A DNA stretch of 9,147 nt from an uncultured Clostridia bacterium (GTDB taxonomy: Bacteria; Bacillota_A; Clostridia; Christensenellales; Aristaeellaceae): NCBI GenBank assembly GCA_947166205.1, contig CAMVDI010000063.1, forward strand, positions 1 to 9,147, given 5' to 3'. The notes under the pieces were generated by a model that ran no database searches, was not told where the DNA came from, and worked only from the letters and a program-made list of their open reading frames with translations. Positions 1 to 6,286 of this stretch are shown in pieces; position 1 is the stretch's first letter, and each line of letters begins with the position of its first letter. A program made the translations under genes and the position numbers.

Positions 1-250
1 CATCAAGCCCGACATGAAGGCCGGCAAGCGCGTCATCATCGCCGCCCACGGCAATTCCCTCCGGGCCCTGGTCAAGTATTTTGACAACCTGAGCGCCGAG
101 GAGATCATCAGCGTGAACATCCCCACCGGAACTCCGCTGGTCTATGAGTTCGACGACGATTTCAACGTCATCCGGCACTATTACCTGGGGGATCAGGAAG
201 CCCTGAAGGCGAAGATGGCCGCCGTGGCGAACCAGGGAAAGAAAAAGTAA
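1..250 (+). CDS. gpmA: 2,3-bisphosphoglycerate-dependent phosphoglycerate mutase, C-terminal part
   Basis: This is the 3' end of a gene whose start lies left of the window; the first full codon is at base 2 and the stop is at 248-250. About 82 residues are visible. The enzyme interconverts 3- and 2-phosphoglycerate in cytosolic glycolysis and gluconeogenesis, through a phosphohistidine intermediate. The visible block [16 protein letters not shown] carries the second catalytic histidine of the histidine phosphatase fold. It is followed by the family blocks [12 protein letters not shown] and HYYLGD and the usual AAVANQGK tail. Resemblance to E. coli GpmA as I recall it is very close, so this is a dPGM and not the unrelated cofactor-independent enzyme. 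The ATG at 14 is an internal methionine, not the start. A hairpin terminator follows 40 bases after the stop, so the gene ends its transcript. The identification is near certain; the N-terminal half cannot be judged. Confidence 0.96.
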   Translation, partial: IKPDMKAGKRVIIAAHGNSLRALVKYFDNLSAEEIISVNIPTGTPLVYEFDDDFNVIRHYYLGDQEALKAKMAAVANQGKKK

Positions 251-284
251 AACAGTTTCTGAGCGTCCCGCGCCGGGCTGGCGC

Positions 285-318
285 AAAAAGCTCCCTGAGC
301 AATGCTCAGGGAGTTTTT
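285..318. terminator. Bidirectional intrinsic terminator between gpmA and pgsA
   Basis: A perfect 10-bp inverted repeat (CTCCCTGAGC at 291-300, GCTCAGGGAG at 304-313) closes on a 3-base loop. AAAAA precedes the stem (285-289) and TTTTT follows it (314-318). Both strands therefore read as hairpin plus U-run. It lies between the convergent genes gpmA (+) and pgsA (-) and can end both transcripts. Confidence 0.9.
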
Positions 319-353
319 GCATGCCGCGGGGGCCGGCCGCCGCGCTGTTTCCG

Positions 354-381
354 GGCCGCGGGGCGCCGCCCCGGCCTTTTT
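354..381 (+). terminator. Possible second hairpin plus T-run downstream of gpmA
   Basis: GGCC at 354-357 pairs with GGCC at 373-376, and GGGGC at 360-364 pairs with GCCCC at 368-372, with a 3-base loop and a 2-base bulge. Five T residues follow on the + strand (377-381) and overlap the pgsA stop codon. It could be a back-up terminator for gpmA reading into pgsA. In DNA this GC-rich, such hairpins also arise by chance. Confidence 0.4.
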
Positions 382-941
382 CATTTCCGGATCTGCTTCC
401 AGGCCCGGGCCGCGTAGACGCCCAGCGCCAGCAGTGCCAGCCCCACGGAGATCCAGAGGAAGATGATGTCCAGCCGAACGCCCCAGGAGGCCAGCTCCGC
501 GTGGAAGAAGCTCAGGATCAGGCTGGCCATGAAGAAAACGGTGGCCACCTTGCCGAAATAGTTGGCGTAGACCACGGTTCCCCGCTTCAGCATGAAGGCT
601 CCGCCCATCACCATGAGGATTTCCTTTCCCAGCACGATGAAAACCGCCGGCCAGGGGAGGACCCCCGCCCCCGCCTGGCAGAAGAGGGCCGTCAGAACCA
701 TCAGCTTGTCCGCCAGGGGATCGAAAAGCTTTCCGAAATCCGTGATCTGGTTCAGCTTCCGGGCCAGCTTCCCGTCCAGCATATCCGTCAGGCTGGCCGC
801 GCAGAAAACCGCCAGGGCCCATTTCGGATGCCCCCCGCGGAACAGCAGGACAAACACGGGCACCAGCACCAGCCGCAGGATGGTCAGCGCGTTGGGCACA
901 TTCCAGACGTTGGTGAAAATCTTCTTCAGCCGCTCTTTCAT
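381..941 (-). CDS. pgsA: CDP-diacylglycerol--glycerol-3-phosphate 3-phosphatidyltransferase
   Basis: This integral membrane enzyme transfers the phosphatidyl group of CDP-diacylglycerol to glycerol-3-phosphate. The product is phosphatidylglycerol phosphate, the committed step to phosphatidylglycerol and cardiolipin. The protein has 186 residues, usual for bacterial PgsA. The complete CDP-alcohol phosphotransferase signature is present: D53, D56, G57, A60, R61, G70, D74 and D78 in the spacing D-x2-DG-x2-AR-x8-G-x3-D-x3-D. Hydrophobic stretches at about 18-34, 41-52, 79-115, 123-148 and 158-176 fit the several transmembrane helices of the family. The N-terminal NVPNALTILRL is also typical of PgsA. 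The start ATG at 941 lies 25 bases after the stop of the AraC-type gene. The upstream ribosome site is weak (GGAAAGG) and sits against a 12-bp palindrome, so the gene is probably co-transcribed with the regulator. Which lipid alcohol is used rests on family resemblance. Confidence 0.94.
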   Translation of the reverse strand: MKERLKKIFTNVWNVPNALTILRLVLVPVFVLLFRGGHPKWALAVFCAASLTDMLDGKLARKLNQITDFGKLFDPLADKLMVLTALFCQAGAGVLPWPAVFIVLGKEILMVMGGAFMLKRGTVVYANYFGKVATVFFMASLILSFFHAELASWGVRLDIIFLWISVGLALLALGVYAARAWKQIRK

Positions 942-953
942 GGCGGATCCGCC
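942..953 (-). repeat. 12-bp palindrome abutting the pgsA start codon
   Basis: GGCGGATCCGCC is a perfect palindrome directly before the pgsA ATG, and its upstream side touches the purine-rich putative ribosome binding site. In RNA it can form a short GGCG/CGCC stem. Whether it affects translation is unknown. Confidence 0.4.
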
Positions 954-966
954 TTTCCGGGGATTC

Positions 967-1830
967 CTATCTCTGACGCAGCCGATACTGTCCGGGCGTA
1001 ATCCCCGTAACCCGCTTGAAGTTCTTGATCATATGGCTGCAGTCCGCGTACCCGGCCTCGGCGCTGATCTGCTCCAGATCCATATCCGTGAACCGCAGAT
1101 AGTTCTCCACCTGGGTCACCCGGATCTGCTCGATGAAATCCTTGCAGTTCACGCCGTAGGTCTGCCGGAACTTTTTCGCGAACCAGGGGTAGCTCATGCC
1201 GCATCTGGCCGCGAGATCCTCCACCCGCAGGTTTTCCCGCAGGTGCTGCTGGATATAGCCGGACAGGGAGTCCACCGTTTCCGTCCTGGGCTGGCCCTCC
1301 CGTTTCCGGATGACCAGGCCCCGGGACAGCCAGAACCGGATGATGGACGTGCAGATCAGCCCCAGCTGGCTGACGATGCGCATATCAAAGCCGTATTCCT
1401 TCTTCTCCGCCTCCCGGACGCATCCGGCCGTCATCTCCGGCAGCGCCATCTTCCGCGCTTCTGCGGCGGAAACATGCATGGGCACCCGCGAACGGGCCGC
1501 GTCGGACAGGATCTCCTTCAGCGAAGGCGCGTAGGCCGGCATCTCCGGCATCCGGTCCGGATCCATCCGGATCAGGTCCATCCGCACCGGCTCATCCCCC
1601 TCCCGCTTCAGGGAATGAACCACCCCCGGGCAGAAGAGCACCACATCCCCGCAGGAGGCCAGGTACTCGTCCTGATCCTGGGAGACGCGGAGCCTCCCCT
1701 CCCGGAGAAGAAACAGCTCCGCGTAATAGGAAGCGCTCGGTTCCTGAAAAAAGGATGTATGCCGGGTATCTACCTCACAGCATACAAACGGGGCACACAA
1801 AGGAAGACACATCTCATTGGAGTTAAACAT
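967..1830 (-). CDS. AraC-family transcriptional regulator, cupin sensor domain
   Basis: This is a DNA-binding regulator of 287 residues. The N-terminal half looks like a cupin (AraC_binding) sensor: about residues 36-90, with the strand-rich AELFLLREGRLRV, a GDVVLF turn and a CPGVVHSL histidine segment. The C-terminal half is the double helix-turn-helix, with helix pair one at about 201-222 (LRVEDLAARCGMSYPWFAKKF) and pair two at about 251-273. The family signature AGYADCSHMIKNFKRVTG-ITP-QYR is at 259-283. The reading frame stays open upstream to 1953, but the ATG at 1830 is chosen because GGAGG lies five bases before it and a good promoter lies just upstream. The longer frame would run through that promoter and overlap the end of queA. 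No sugar, transport or efflux gene adjoins it, so the ligand and targets cannot be guessed. It probably shares a transcript with pgsA. Confidence 0.88.
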   Translation of the reverse strand: MFNSNEMCLPLCAPFVCCEVDTRHTSFFQEPSASYYAELFLLREGRLRVSQDQDEYLASCGDVVLFCPGVVHSLKREGDEPVRMDLIRMDPDRMPEMPAYAPSLKEILSDAARSRVPMHVSAAEARKMALPEMTAGCVREAEKKEYGFDMRIVSQLGLICTSIIRFWLSRGLVIRKREGQPRTETVDSLSGYIQQHLRENLRVEDLAARCGMSYPWFAKKFRQTYGVNCKDFIEQIRVTQVENYLRFTDMDLEQISAEAGYADCSHMIKNFKRVTGITPGQYRLRQR

Positions 1831-1875
1831 GGACGCCTCCAGACAAGTGTCAGTTGTTATATCGCGAACGGGATC

Positions 1876-1904
1876 ATTATAGCCCGGATTTGTGAAAAAA
1901 ACAA
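1876..1904 (-). promoter_or_regulatory. Sigma-70-type promoter of the AraC-family gene
   Basis: On the - strand TTGTTT (1904-1899) and a perfect TATAAT (1881-1876) are separated by exactly 17 bases. The predicted start site is near 1869, giving a leader of about 40 bases with GGAGG before the ATG at 1830. The surrounding 60 bases are clearly AT-richer than the flanking genes, and no convincing terminator separates this from queA. Confidence 0.75.
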
Positions 1905-1945
1905 CGATATTTTTGTACAATCCGGCTTCCGGCCGCGCTTTCCAT

Positions 1946-2974
1946 TTATTCAATCAGCATGGCGTCCCCGAAGGAGAAGAACCGGTATCTCCGGGCCACC
2001 GCCTCCCGGTAGGCCCGGAGCGCTTCCTCGCGCCCCATGAAGGCGCTGACCAGCATCAGCAGCGTGCTCTGGGGCAGATGGAAATTGGTGATCAGGGCAT
2101 CCACCGCCCGGATCGGAACCCCCGGATAAATGAAGATCCGGGTTTCCCCCGCGCCGGGGCGGATGGTTCCGTCCTCCGCGGCCATGGTCTCCAGCGTCCG
2201 GACGGAGGTGGTTCCCACGCAGACGATCCGTCCGCCCTGCCGCCGGATCCGGTTCAGCGTCTCCGCGGCCTCCGGCGTCACCTGGCAGAACTCGCTGTGC
2301 ATCTGATGGGTCTCCACATCCTCCACCTTCACCGGCCGGAAGGTGCCCAGGCCCACGTGCAGAAGCACCGGCACCACCGTGACGCCCTTCGCCCGGATCC
2401 GGTCCAGCAGCTCCGGCGTGAAATGAAGCCCCGCGGTGGGCGCGGCGGCGGATCCCTCCTCCCGGGCGTACACCGTCTGGTACCGCTCCGGATCCGCCAG
2501 CTTCTCATGGATATACGGCGGCAGCGGCATCTCGCCCAGCCGGTCCAGCAGCTCCTCGAAAACGCCGTCAAAGAGGAACCGCACCCGCCGGCCGCCCGTT
2601 TCCGACACGTTCTCCAGCATCTCGCACCGGAGCAGCCCGTCCCCGAAGGAGCAGACCGCGCCGGGCTTCAGCCGCCGGCCGGGGCGGACCAGCGCCTCCC
2701 AGTCCGTGGCGTTCTCCCGGCGGAGCAGCAGAACCTCCACCGGCACGCCGGAGCCTTCCTTCACGCCCAGCAGGCGGGCGGGAATCACCCGGGTCTCGTT
2801 GATCACCAGGGCGTCCCCGGGATGCAGGTACTCCGGAATATCGTAAAAATGGCGGTGCTCCAGGGTATGATCCGCCCTGTGCACCACCATCAGCCGGGAA
2901 TGATCCCGCGGCTCCACGGGCGTCTGGGCGATCAGTTCCTCCGGCAGTTCATAGTCAAAATCCGCGGTTCTCAT
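1946..2974 (-). CDS. queA: S-adenosylmethionine:tRNA ribosyltransferase-isomerase
   Basis: QueA transfers and isomerises the ribosyl part of S-adenosylmethionine onto 7-aminomethyl-7-deazaguanine in the anticodon of tRNAs for Asn, Asp, His and Tyr. This forms epoxyqueuosine, the penultimate step of queuosine synthesis in the cytosol. The 342 residues match the usual family length and carry all its familiar blocks: FDYELP near 6, IAQTP at 15-19, [10 protein letters not shown] at 59-68, GEMPLPPYI at 147-155, YQTVYA at 165-170, [10 protein letters not shown] at 176-185, [10 protein letters not shown] at 206-215, MHSE at 225-228, VGTTSVR at 253-259 and [16 protein letters not shown] at 297-312. 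The ATG at 2974 is seven bases after the ruvB stop, so the two are translationally close and co-transcribed. In many Firmicutes tgt follows queA; here an AraC-type gene follows instead, so tgt must lie elsewhere if the pathway is complete. Confidence 0.97.
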   Translation of the reverse strand: MRTADFDYELPEELIAQTPVEPRDHSRLMVVHRADHTLEHRHFYDIPEYLHPGDALVINETRVIPARLLGVKEGSGVPVEVLLLRRENATDWEALVRPGRRLKPGAVCSFGDGLLRCEMLENVSETGGRRVRFLFDGVFEELLDRLGEMPLPPYIHEKLADPERYQTVYAREEGSAAAPTAGLHFTPELLDRIRAKGVTVVPVLLHVGLGTFRPVKVEDVETHQMHSEFCQVTPEAAETLNRIRRQGGRIVCVGTTSVRTLETMAAEDGTIRPGAGETRIFIYPGVPIRAVDALITNFHLPQSTLLMLVSAFMGREEALRAYREAVARRYRFFSFGDAMLIE

Positions 2975-2981
2975 AAGCCTC

Positions 2982-4013
2982 TCAAATCTCCATTTTCAGC
3001 TGGGTTTCCGCGGCCGCGGGCATCTGTTTTTTCATGTGTGCCCAGGCCAGGGGCGTGCAGAGCCGGCCCCGGGGGGTCCGCTGGATGAAGCCCAGATGCA
3101 TCAGATAGGGTTCATACACATCCTCGATGGTGACCGCGTCCTCCCCCGTGGTGGCCGCCAGCGTATCCAGCCCCACGGGCCCGCCGGCAAACTTGTCCAT
3201 CATGCAGGCCAGCATGTTCCGGTCCACCTTGTCCAGACCCAGTTCGTCCACCTCCAGCAGCGTCAGCGCCTCCCGGGCGATCTCCCGGGAGATATGCCCG
3301 CCGCCCCGGACCTGGGCATAGTCCCGGACCCGCTTCAGCATCCGGTTCGCGATCCGGGGCGTTCCCCGGCTCCGCCGGGCGATCTCCAGCAGGCCCTCCG
3401 GGTCGGAATCCACGCCCAGGATCCCCGCGCTGCGCTGAACGATGCGGCTCAGATCCTCCGGGGAATACATCTCCAGCCTGAAGAGCATGCCGAACCGGTC
3501 CCGCAGCGGCGCGGACAGCTGGCCCGCCCGGGTGGTGGCGCCCACCAGCGTGAACTTCGGCAGATCCACCCGGATGCTCCGGGCGGTGGGGCCCTTGCCG
3601 ATCATGATATCGATGGCGTAATCCTCCATGGCGGGATACAGCACTTCCTCCACCTGGCGGGAAAGCCGGTGGATCTCGTCGATAAAAAGCACGTCCCCCG
3701 CGTTCAGGTTGCTGAGGATGGCGGCCAGATCCCCCGGCCGCTCGATGGCCGGCCCGCTGGTCACCCGGATGTTCTGTCCCATCTCCGCGGCCACGATGCA
3801 GGCCAGGGTCGTCTTGCCCAGCCCCGGAGGGCCGTAGAGCAGCATATGATCCAGCGCGTCATGCCGCGCCAGCGCCGCCTGGATATAGATATTCAGGCTG
3901 TCCTTCACCGCCTGCTGGCCCACATAGTCCCGCAGGGTATGTGGACGCAGCGACTGCTCCATCGCGCTGTCCTCCGGCTGCATCCCGGAAGCCACAAAAC
4001 GTTCGTCCTCCAT
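2982..4013 (-). CDS. ruvB: Holliday junction branch migration ATPase RuvB
   Basis: RuvB is the AAA+ motor that forms hexameric rings on either side of a RuvA-bound Holliday junction and pumps DNA to migrate the branch point. The 343-residue protein has the N-terminal [12 protein letters not shown] block, Walker A GPPGLGKT at 61-68, Walker B DEIH at 112-115, sensor 1 GATTRAG at 158-164 and the arginine-finger region PLRDRFG at 169-175. Sensor 2 GTPRIANR is at 217-224, followed by the C-terminal winged-helix domain with [17 protein letters not shown] and [10 protein letters not shown]. All catalytic positions look intact. The ATG at 4013 has AAGGAG five bases upstream. Unusually, 161 bases of structured GC-rich DNA separate it from ruvA, where the two genes are normally adjacent. 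queA follows after seven bases. Confidence 0.98.
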   Translation of the reverse strand: MEDERFVASGMQPEDSAMEQSLRPHTLRDYVGQQAVKDSLNIYIQAALARHDALDHMLLYGPPGLGKTTLACIVAAEMGQNIRVTSGPAIERPGDLAAILSNLNAGDVLFIDEIHRLSRQVEEVLYPAMEDYAIDIMIGKGPTARSIRVDLPKFTLVGATTRAGQLSAPLRDRFGMLFRLEMYSPEDLSRIVQRSAGILGVDSDPEGLLEIARRSRGTPRIANRMLKRVRDYAQVRGGGHISREIAREALTLLEVDELGLDKVDRNMLACMMDKFAGGPVGLDTLAATTGEDAVTIEDVYEPYLMHLGFIQRTPRGRLCTPLAWAHMKKQMPAAAETQLKMEI

Positions 4014-4040
4014 ATTCTCTCCTTATGGAAAGCATCCTCC

Positions 4041-4085
4041 GGGATCCGGCCTTCCGCCGCCCCGCGGGGGCGCCGCCCGGATCCC
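4041..4085. repeat. Nested inverted repeat upstream of ruvB
   Basis: The outer arms GGGATCCGG (4041-4049) and CCGGATCCC (4077-4085) are perfect complements. Inside them CGCCCC (4058-4063) and GGGGCG (4067-4072) form a second stem with a 3-base loop. In RNA this would be a long two-part hairpin ending 27 bases before the ruvB ATG. It contains one copy of a 16-bp sequence also found upstream of the HMA gene. Confidence 0.6.
4052..4067 (-). repeat. 16-bp dispersed repeat, copy 1 (upstream of ruvB)
   Basis: TTCCGCCGCCCCGCGG on the + strand is identical to 8613-8628. Read on the - strand it ends 38 bases before the ruvB start codon. Both copies are intergenic and have the same orientation relative to the following gene. 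Confidence 0.5.
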
Positions 4086-4100
4086 GTGCCTTTCTCTCCC

Positions 4101-4124
4101 CCGGCGGCCTTCTCCCGCCGCCGG
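4101..4124. repeat. 7-bp inverted repeat in the ruvA-ruvB spacer
   Basis: CCGGCGG (4101-4107) and CCGCCGG (4118-4124) are perfect complements around a 10-base loop. No T-run follows. It is part of the structured spacer. Confidence 0.4.
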
Positions 4125-4135
4125 ATTCCGGCCCT

Positions 4136-4152
4136 GCCGCCCCGGGGGCGGC
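4136..4152. repeat. 8-bp inverted repeat just after the ruvA stop
   Basis: GCCGCCCC (4136-4143) and GGGGCGGC (4145-4152) flank a single central base, giving a near-perfect 17-bp palindrome 22 bases downstream of the ruvA stop codon. It lacks a T-run, so a role in protecting the mRNA 3' end or in protein binding is as likely as termination. Confidence 0.45.
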
Positions 4153-4174
4153 CCGATGCCTGTTCCTTTCCGGC

Positions 4175-4786
4175 TTACACGTGGGCCATGGCCCGCAGCG
4201 CCAGCCGGATCAGCTCTTCCGCCTTGTCACTCTGATCCTTCACCTGGGAAACCGCGTTTCGGGCCTCCACCGGGGAATACCCCAGCGCCGTCAGCGCCTC
4301 GATGGCCTCCACCACGTGATCCGCCGGCGTCTGCGGGGCCGCCGGGGCTCCTCCGCCGCCGTCCGCCTGCAGGGAGACATCCGCCTGGGTCACCTTTTCC
4401 TTCAGCTCCAGGGCGATCCGCTGCGCCGTCTTCTTCCCGATTCCGGGGGCCCTGGCCAGGGCGTTCACGTCCCCCAGCAGGATCGCCAGGTTCAGGTCCC
4501 GCAGGGGCATGGAGCCCAGCAGGGCCAGCGCGGTTTTGCTGCCCACGCCGGAGACGGAGGTCAGCTGCAGAAACATCCGCTTTTCCTCCTTCGTGGCGAA
4601 GCCGTAGAGCTCCATGGCGTCGTCCCGGACGCTGAGCACCGTGTAGCAGCGCATCTTCTCCCCCTGGGCCGGGGCGGCCTGCAGGGTGTTGTTGGAGCAG
4701 TTCAGCTGCCAGCCCACCCCCGCCGCCAGGATCACCAGGGTTCCGTTGGTCTTCTCGCAGACCTGGCCTTCGATAAAAGCGTACAT
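4175..4786 (-). CDS. ruvA: Holliday junction branch migration protein RuvA
   Basis: RuvA binds the four-way junction as a tetramer or octamer, holds it in an open square shape and loads RuvB. The protein has 203 residues, normal for the family. Domain I, the N-terminal OB fold, begins MYAFIEGQV. The acidic pin that faces the junction centre is seen in RDDAMELYGF at 54-63. Domain II has the two helix-hairpin-helix motifs, VSGVGSKTAL at 78-87 and APGIGKKTAQRIALELK at 113-129. A glycine/alanine-rich flexible linker follows at about 142-153, then the C-terminal domain III that contacts RuvB (ALTALGYSPVEARNAV at 164-179). The ATG at 4786 has AAGGAG five bases upstream. It begins 26 bases after the rph-rdgB stop, so the two are probably one transcript. 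All expected features are present. Confidence 0.97.
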   Translation of the reverse strand: MYAFIEGQVCEKTNGTLVILAAGVGWQLNCSNNTLQAAPAQGEKMRCYTVLSVRDDAMELYGFATKEEKRMFLQLTSVSGVGSKTALALLGSMPLRDLNLAILLGDVNALARAPGIGKKTAQRIALELKEKVTQADVSLQADGGGGAPAAPQTPADHVVEAIEALTALGYSPVEARNAVSQVKDQSDKAEELIRLALRAMAHV

Positions 4787-4812
4787 GCCTTCTCCTTCCG
4801 CGGAAAGCCCGC

Positions 4813-6123
4813 TCAGCGCTTCCGCAGCTTTTCCTTCATGGCCTCGCAGGCCCGGGCCCGGTGGCTGACGGCGTTCTTCTCCTCCTCATTCACCTCGGCA
4901 AAGGTTTTCCCCAGAGGCTCATAGAGGAAGAGGGGATCGTACCCGAACCCGCCGGTGCCCCGGCGCTCCCGCAGGATCACCCCGGGGCATCTTCCCTCCG
5001 CCAGGATGGGCTCCCGCCCGGGCTCCTTCAGCGCCAGGGCGCAGACGAAGAAAGCCTCCCGGTCCGTGATGTTCTCCATCTTCCGCAGCAGCAGGTCGTT
5101 GTTCGCCTCGTCGTCCCCGTGCCTTCCCGCGTACCGGGCGGAATAGACCCCGGGCTCGCCCCCCAGGGCGGTCACCGCCAGGCCGCTGTCATCCGCGATG
5201 GCGGGCAGGCCCGTGGCCTCGCAGACCGCCTCCGCCTTGATGACGGCGTTCCGGGCGAAGGTATCCCCGTCCTCGGTGATCTCCTCCGTAAACCCGGCGG
5301 CCCCCATGGGCAGCACGGTGTAGAAATCCGCAAAGATTTCCTGCAGCTCCCGCAGCTTGTGGGCGTTTCCGGTGGCAGCCAGCAGCACGGGCCGGGCGCA
5401 CAGGTGCCGCGCCCGCTCCCCCAGCGCCCCGCGCTGGGCGGCCATCAGCTCCCGGATCCCCTTTTCCCCGTAGGCCATCAGGCGGTCCATCTCCTCCCGG
5501 GAGAAGGCCCGACCCTCCCCGGTTCCCTGGATTTCAATGATCCCGCCCTGCTCGTTCATGATGATGTTCATGTCCACCTGGGCCCGGCTGTCCTCCTGAT
5601 AGCACAGATCCAGGCAGGGCTCGTCCTCCACGATGCCCGCGGAGATCGCCGCCACCTGATGCCGGATCGGGGAGGCCAGCAGCTTTCCCTCCCGGACCAG
5701 CCGGTCCACCGCGCAGGTCAGCGCCACCATGGCCCCGGTGATCGAAGCCGTCCGGGTTCCCCCGTCCGCCTCAAGAACGTCGCAGTCCAGCGTGATCGTC
5801 CGCTCCCCCAGGGCCTTCAGATCCACCGCCTGGCGCAGGCTGCGCCCGATCAGCCGCTGAATCTCGACCCCGCGGCCGTCCTTCTTGATCCCGTCCCGCT
5901 TTTTCCGGACGGAGGTGGAGGCGGGGAGCATGGCGTATTCCGCCGTCACCCAGCCCTGGCCCTTCCCCTTCAGGAAGGGCGGAACCGCCTCCTCGACGCT
6001 GGCCGTACAGATCACCCGGGTTCCCCCCGTGGCGATCAGGCAGCTGCCCGCCGCCGTGGATACAAAATCCGGCTGAATGGTAACCGGACGCTGGGCGTCC
6101 GGGTTTCTTCCGTCTGCGCGCAT
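4813..6123 (-). CDS. RNase PH fused to RdgB-type dITP/XTP pyrophosphatase
   Basis: A single open frame joins two enzymes normally made separately. Residues 1 to about 235 are RNase PH, the phosphorolytic exonuclease that trims tRNA 3' ends. It starts MRADGR, with [14 protein letters not shown] at 50-63, [19 protein letters not shown] at 112-130 (phosphate site GGTRT) and [12 protein letters not shown] at 172-186 holding the metal-site aspartates. After a short linker, residues 247-436 are RdgB/HAM1, which hydrolyses dITP, ITP and XTP to monophosphates. It has [10 protein letters not shown] at 250-259, IADDSGLAV at 309-317, GGFGYDP at 391-397 and SHR at 420-422. Both active sites look complete. 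The ATG at 6123 is preferred over an in-frame ATG at 6156: AAGGAG lies six bases before it and MRADGR aligns with the usual RNase PH start. It leads the operon into ruvA and has its own promoter. The domains correspond to rph and rdgB. Confidence 0.96.
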   Translation of the reverse strand: MRADGRNPDAQRPVTIQPDFVSTAAGSCLIATGGTRVICTASVEEAVPPFLKGKGQGWVTAEYAMLPASTSVRKKRDGIKKDGRGVEIQRLIGRSLRQAVDLKALGERTITLDCDVLEADGGTRTASITGAMVALTCAVDRLVREGKLLASPIRHQVAAISAGIVEDEPCLDLCYQEDSRAQVDMNIIMNEQGGIIEIQGTGEGRAFSREEMDRLMAYGEKGIRELMAAQRGALGERARHLCARPVLLAATGNAHKLRELQEIFADFYTVLPMGAAGFTEEITEDGDTFARNAVIKAEAVCEATGLPAIADDSGLAVTALGGEPGVYSARYAGRHGDDEANNDLLLRKMENITDREAFFVCALALKEPGREPILAEGRCPGVILRERRGTGGFGYDPLFLYEPLGKTFAEVNEEEKNAVSHRARACEAMKEKLRKR

Positions 6124-6129
6124 GACAAT

Positions 6130-6135
6130 CTCCTT
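6130..6135 (-). promoter_or_regulatory. Ribosome binding site deciding the rph-rdgB start
   Basis: AAGGAG (complement of 6130-6135) lies six bases before the ATG at 6123. The alternative ATG at 6156 has no comparable site, and starting there would add 11 residues absent from typical RNase PH. Confidence 0.8.
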
Positions 6136-6178
6136 TGCCGCTCCTTTGGCTTTCATGGCTTCCGCCCTGCGGAAACGG

Positions 6179-6192
6179 GAGCGGTTCCGCTC
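6179..6192. promoter_or_regulatory. Dyad at the predicted rph-rdgB transcription start, possible operator
   Basis: GAGCGG and CCGCTC form a perfect 6-bp inverted repeat around TT. It abuts the -10 box of the - strand promoter and is centred on the predicted start site near 6186. This is a classical place for a repressor site. It does not match the Gram-positive LexA box GAAC-N4-GTTC. No regulator can be assigned. Confidence 0.45.
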
Positions 6193-6222
6193 ATTCTATA
6201 CCGATTCGGAAAAGCCTGTCAA
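6193..6222 (-). promoter_or_regulatory. Sigma-70-type promoter of the rph-rdgB-ruvA-ruvB-queA operon
   Basis: On the - strand a perfect TTGACA (6222-6217) is followed after 18 bases by TAGAAT (6198-6193), five of six matches to TATAAT. A 16-base spacing to TATAGA is the alternative reading. The predicted leader before the ATG at 6123 is about 63 bases. Confidence 0.78.
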
Positions 6223-6223
6223 C

Positions 6224-6252
6224 TTGACTTTTCCGCCCGGGGCGCTTACCAT
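6224..6252 (+). promoter_or_regulatory. Sigma-70-type promoter of ruvC
   Basis: TTGACT (6224-6229) and TACCAT (6247-6252) are separated by 17 bases, matching five and four of six consensus positions. The predicted start site is near 6259, giving a leader of about 28 bases. Its -35 box is one base from the -35 box of the divergent operon promoter. Confidence 0.68.
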
Positions 6253-6286
6253 AGCCCGGAAGGAAACAGGAGCGGGAGGGGCTGAA

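Larger units (their letters stand above)
4014..4174. other. Structured GC-rich spacer between ruvA and ruvB
   Basis: This 161-base spacer contains no plausible gene. It holds at least three separate inverted repeats (4041-4085, 4101-4124, 4136-4152) and the ruvB ribosome binding site next to 4014-4023. No hairpin in it is followed by a T-run on the - strand, so none looks like a standard terminator, and no clear -10/-35 pair was seen. It may act in the mRNA, for example in stability or partial attenuation; that is inference. Confidence 0.6.

Noticed and set aside
1841..1852. GACA-AG-TGTC dyad in the leader of the AraC-family gene, as an autoregulatory operator
   Set aside because: The arms are only four bases and do not extend, so chance is a sufficient explanation.
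1905..1945. Terminator after queA
   Set aside because: The only possible stems are CCGG self-complementary bits with no U-run directly after them. The T-run nearby belongs to the AraC promoter spacer.
1831..1953. Upstream extension of the AraC-family protein by 41 residues
   Set aside because: It would run across a TTGTTT-17-TATAAT promoter and overlap queA. The ATG at 1830 has a proper GGAGG site.
592..2040. Long + strand open frame (482 codons) antisense to pgsA and the AraC gene
   Set aside because: Its translation is proline/arginine/histidine-rich low-complexity sequence with no family resemblance. It is the expected mirror of GC-rich genes on the other strand, with no ribosome site.
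4861..6285. Long + strand open frame (474 codons) antisense to rph-rdgB
   Set aside because: It is a shadow of a strongly conserved two-domain enzyme, composed of repetitive G, P, Q, H and R residues.
6077..6286. Longer ruvC starting within rph-rdgB
   Set aside because: RuvC proteins begin at the MIVLGIDPG block. The extra 70 residues are unrelated to the family and lie largely upstream of the predicted ruvC transcription start.
6124..6286. LexA (SOS) box controlling the ruv genes
   Set aside because: No GAAC-N4-GTTC or close variant was found in the intergenic region. The dyad present has a different sequence.
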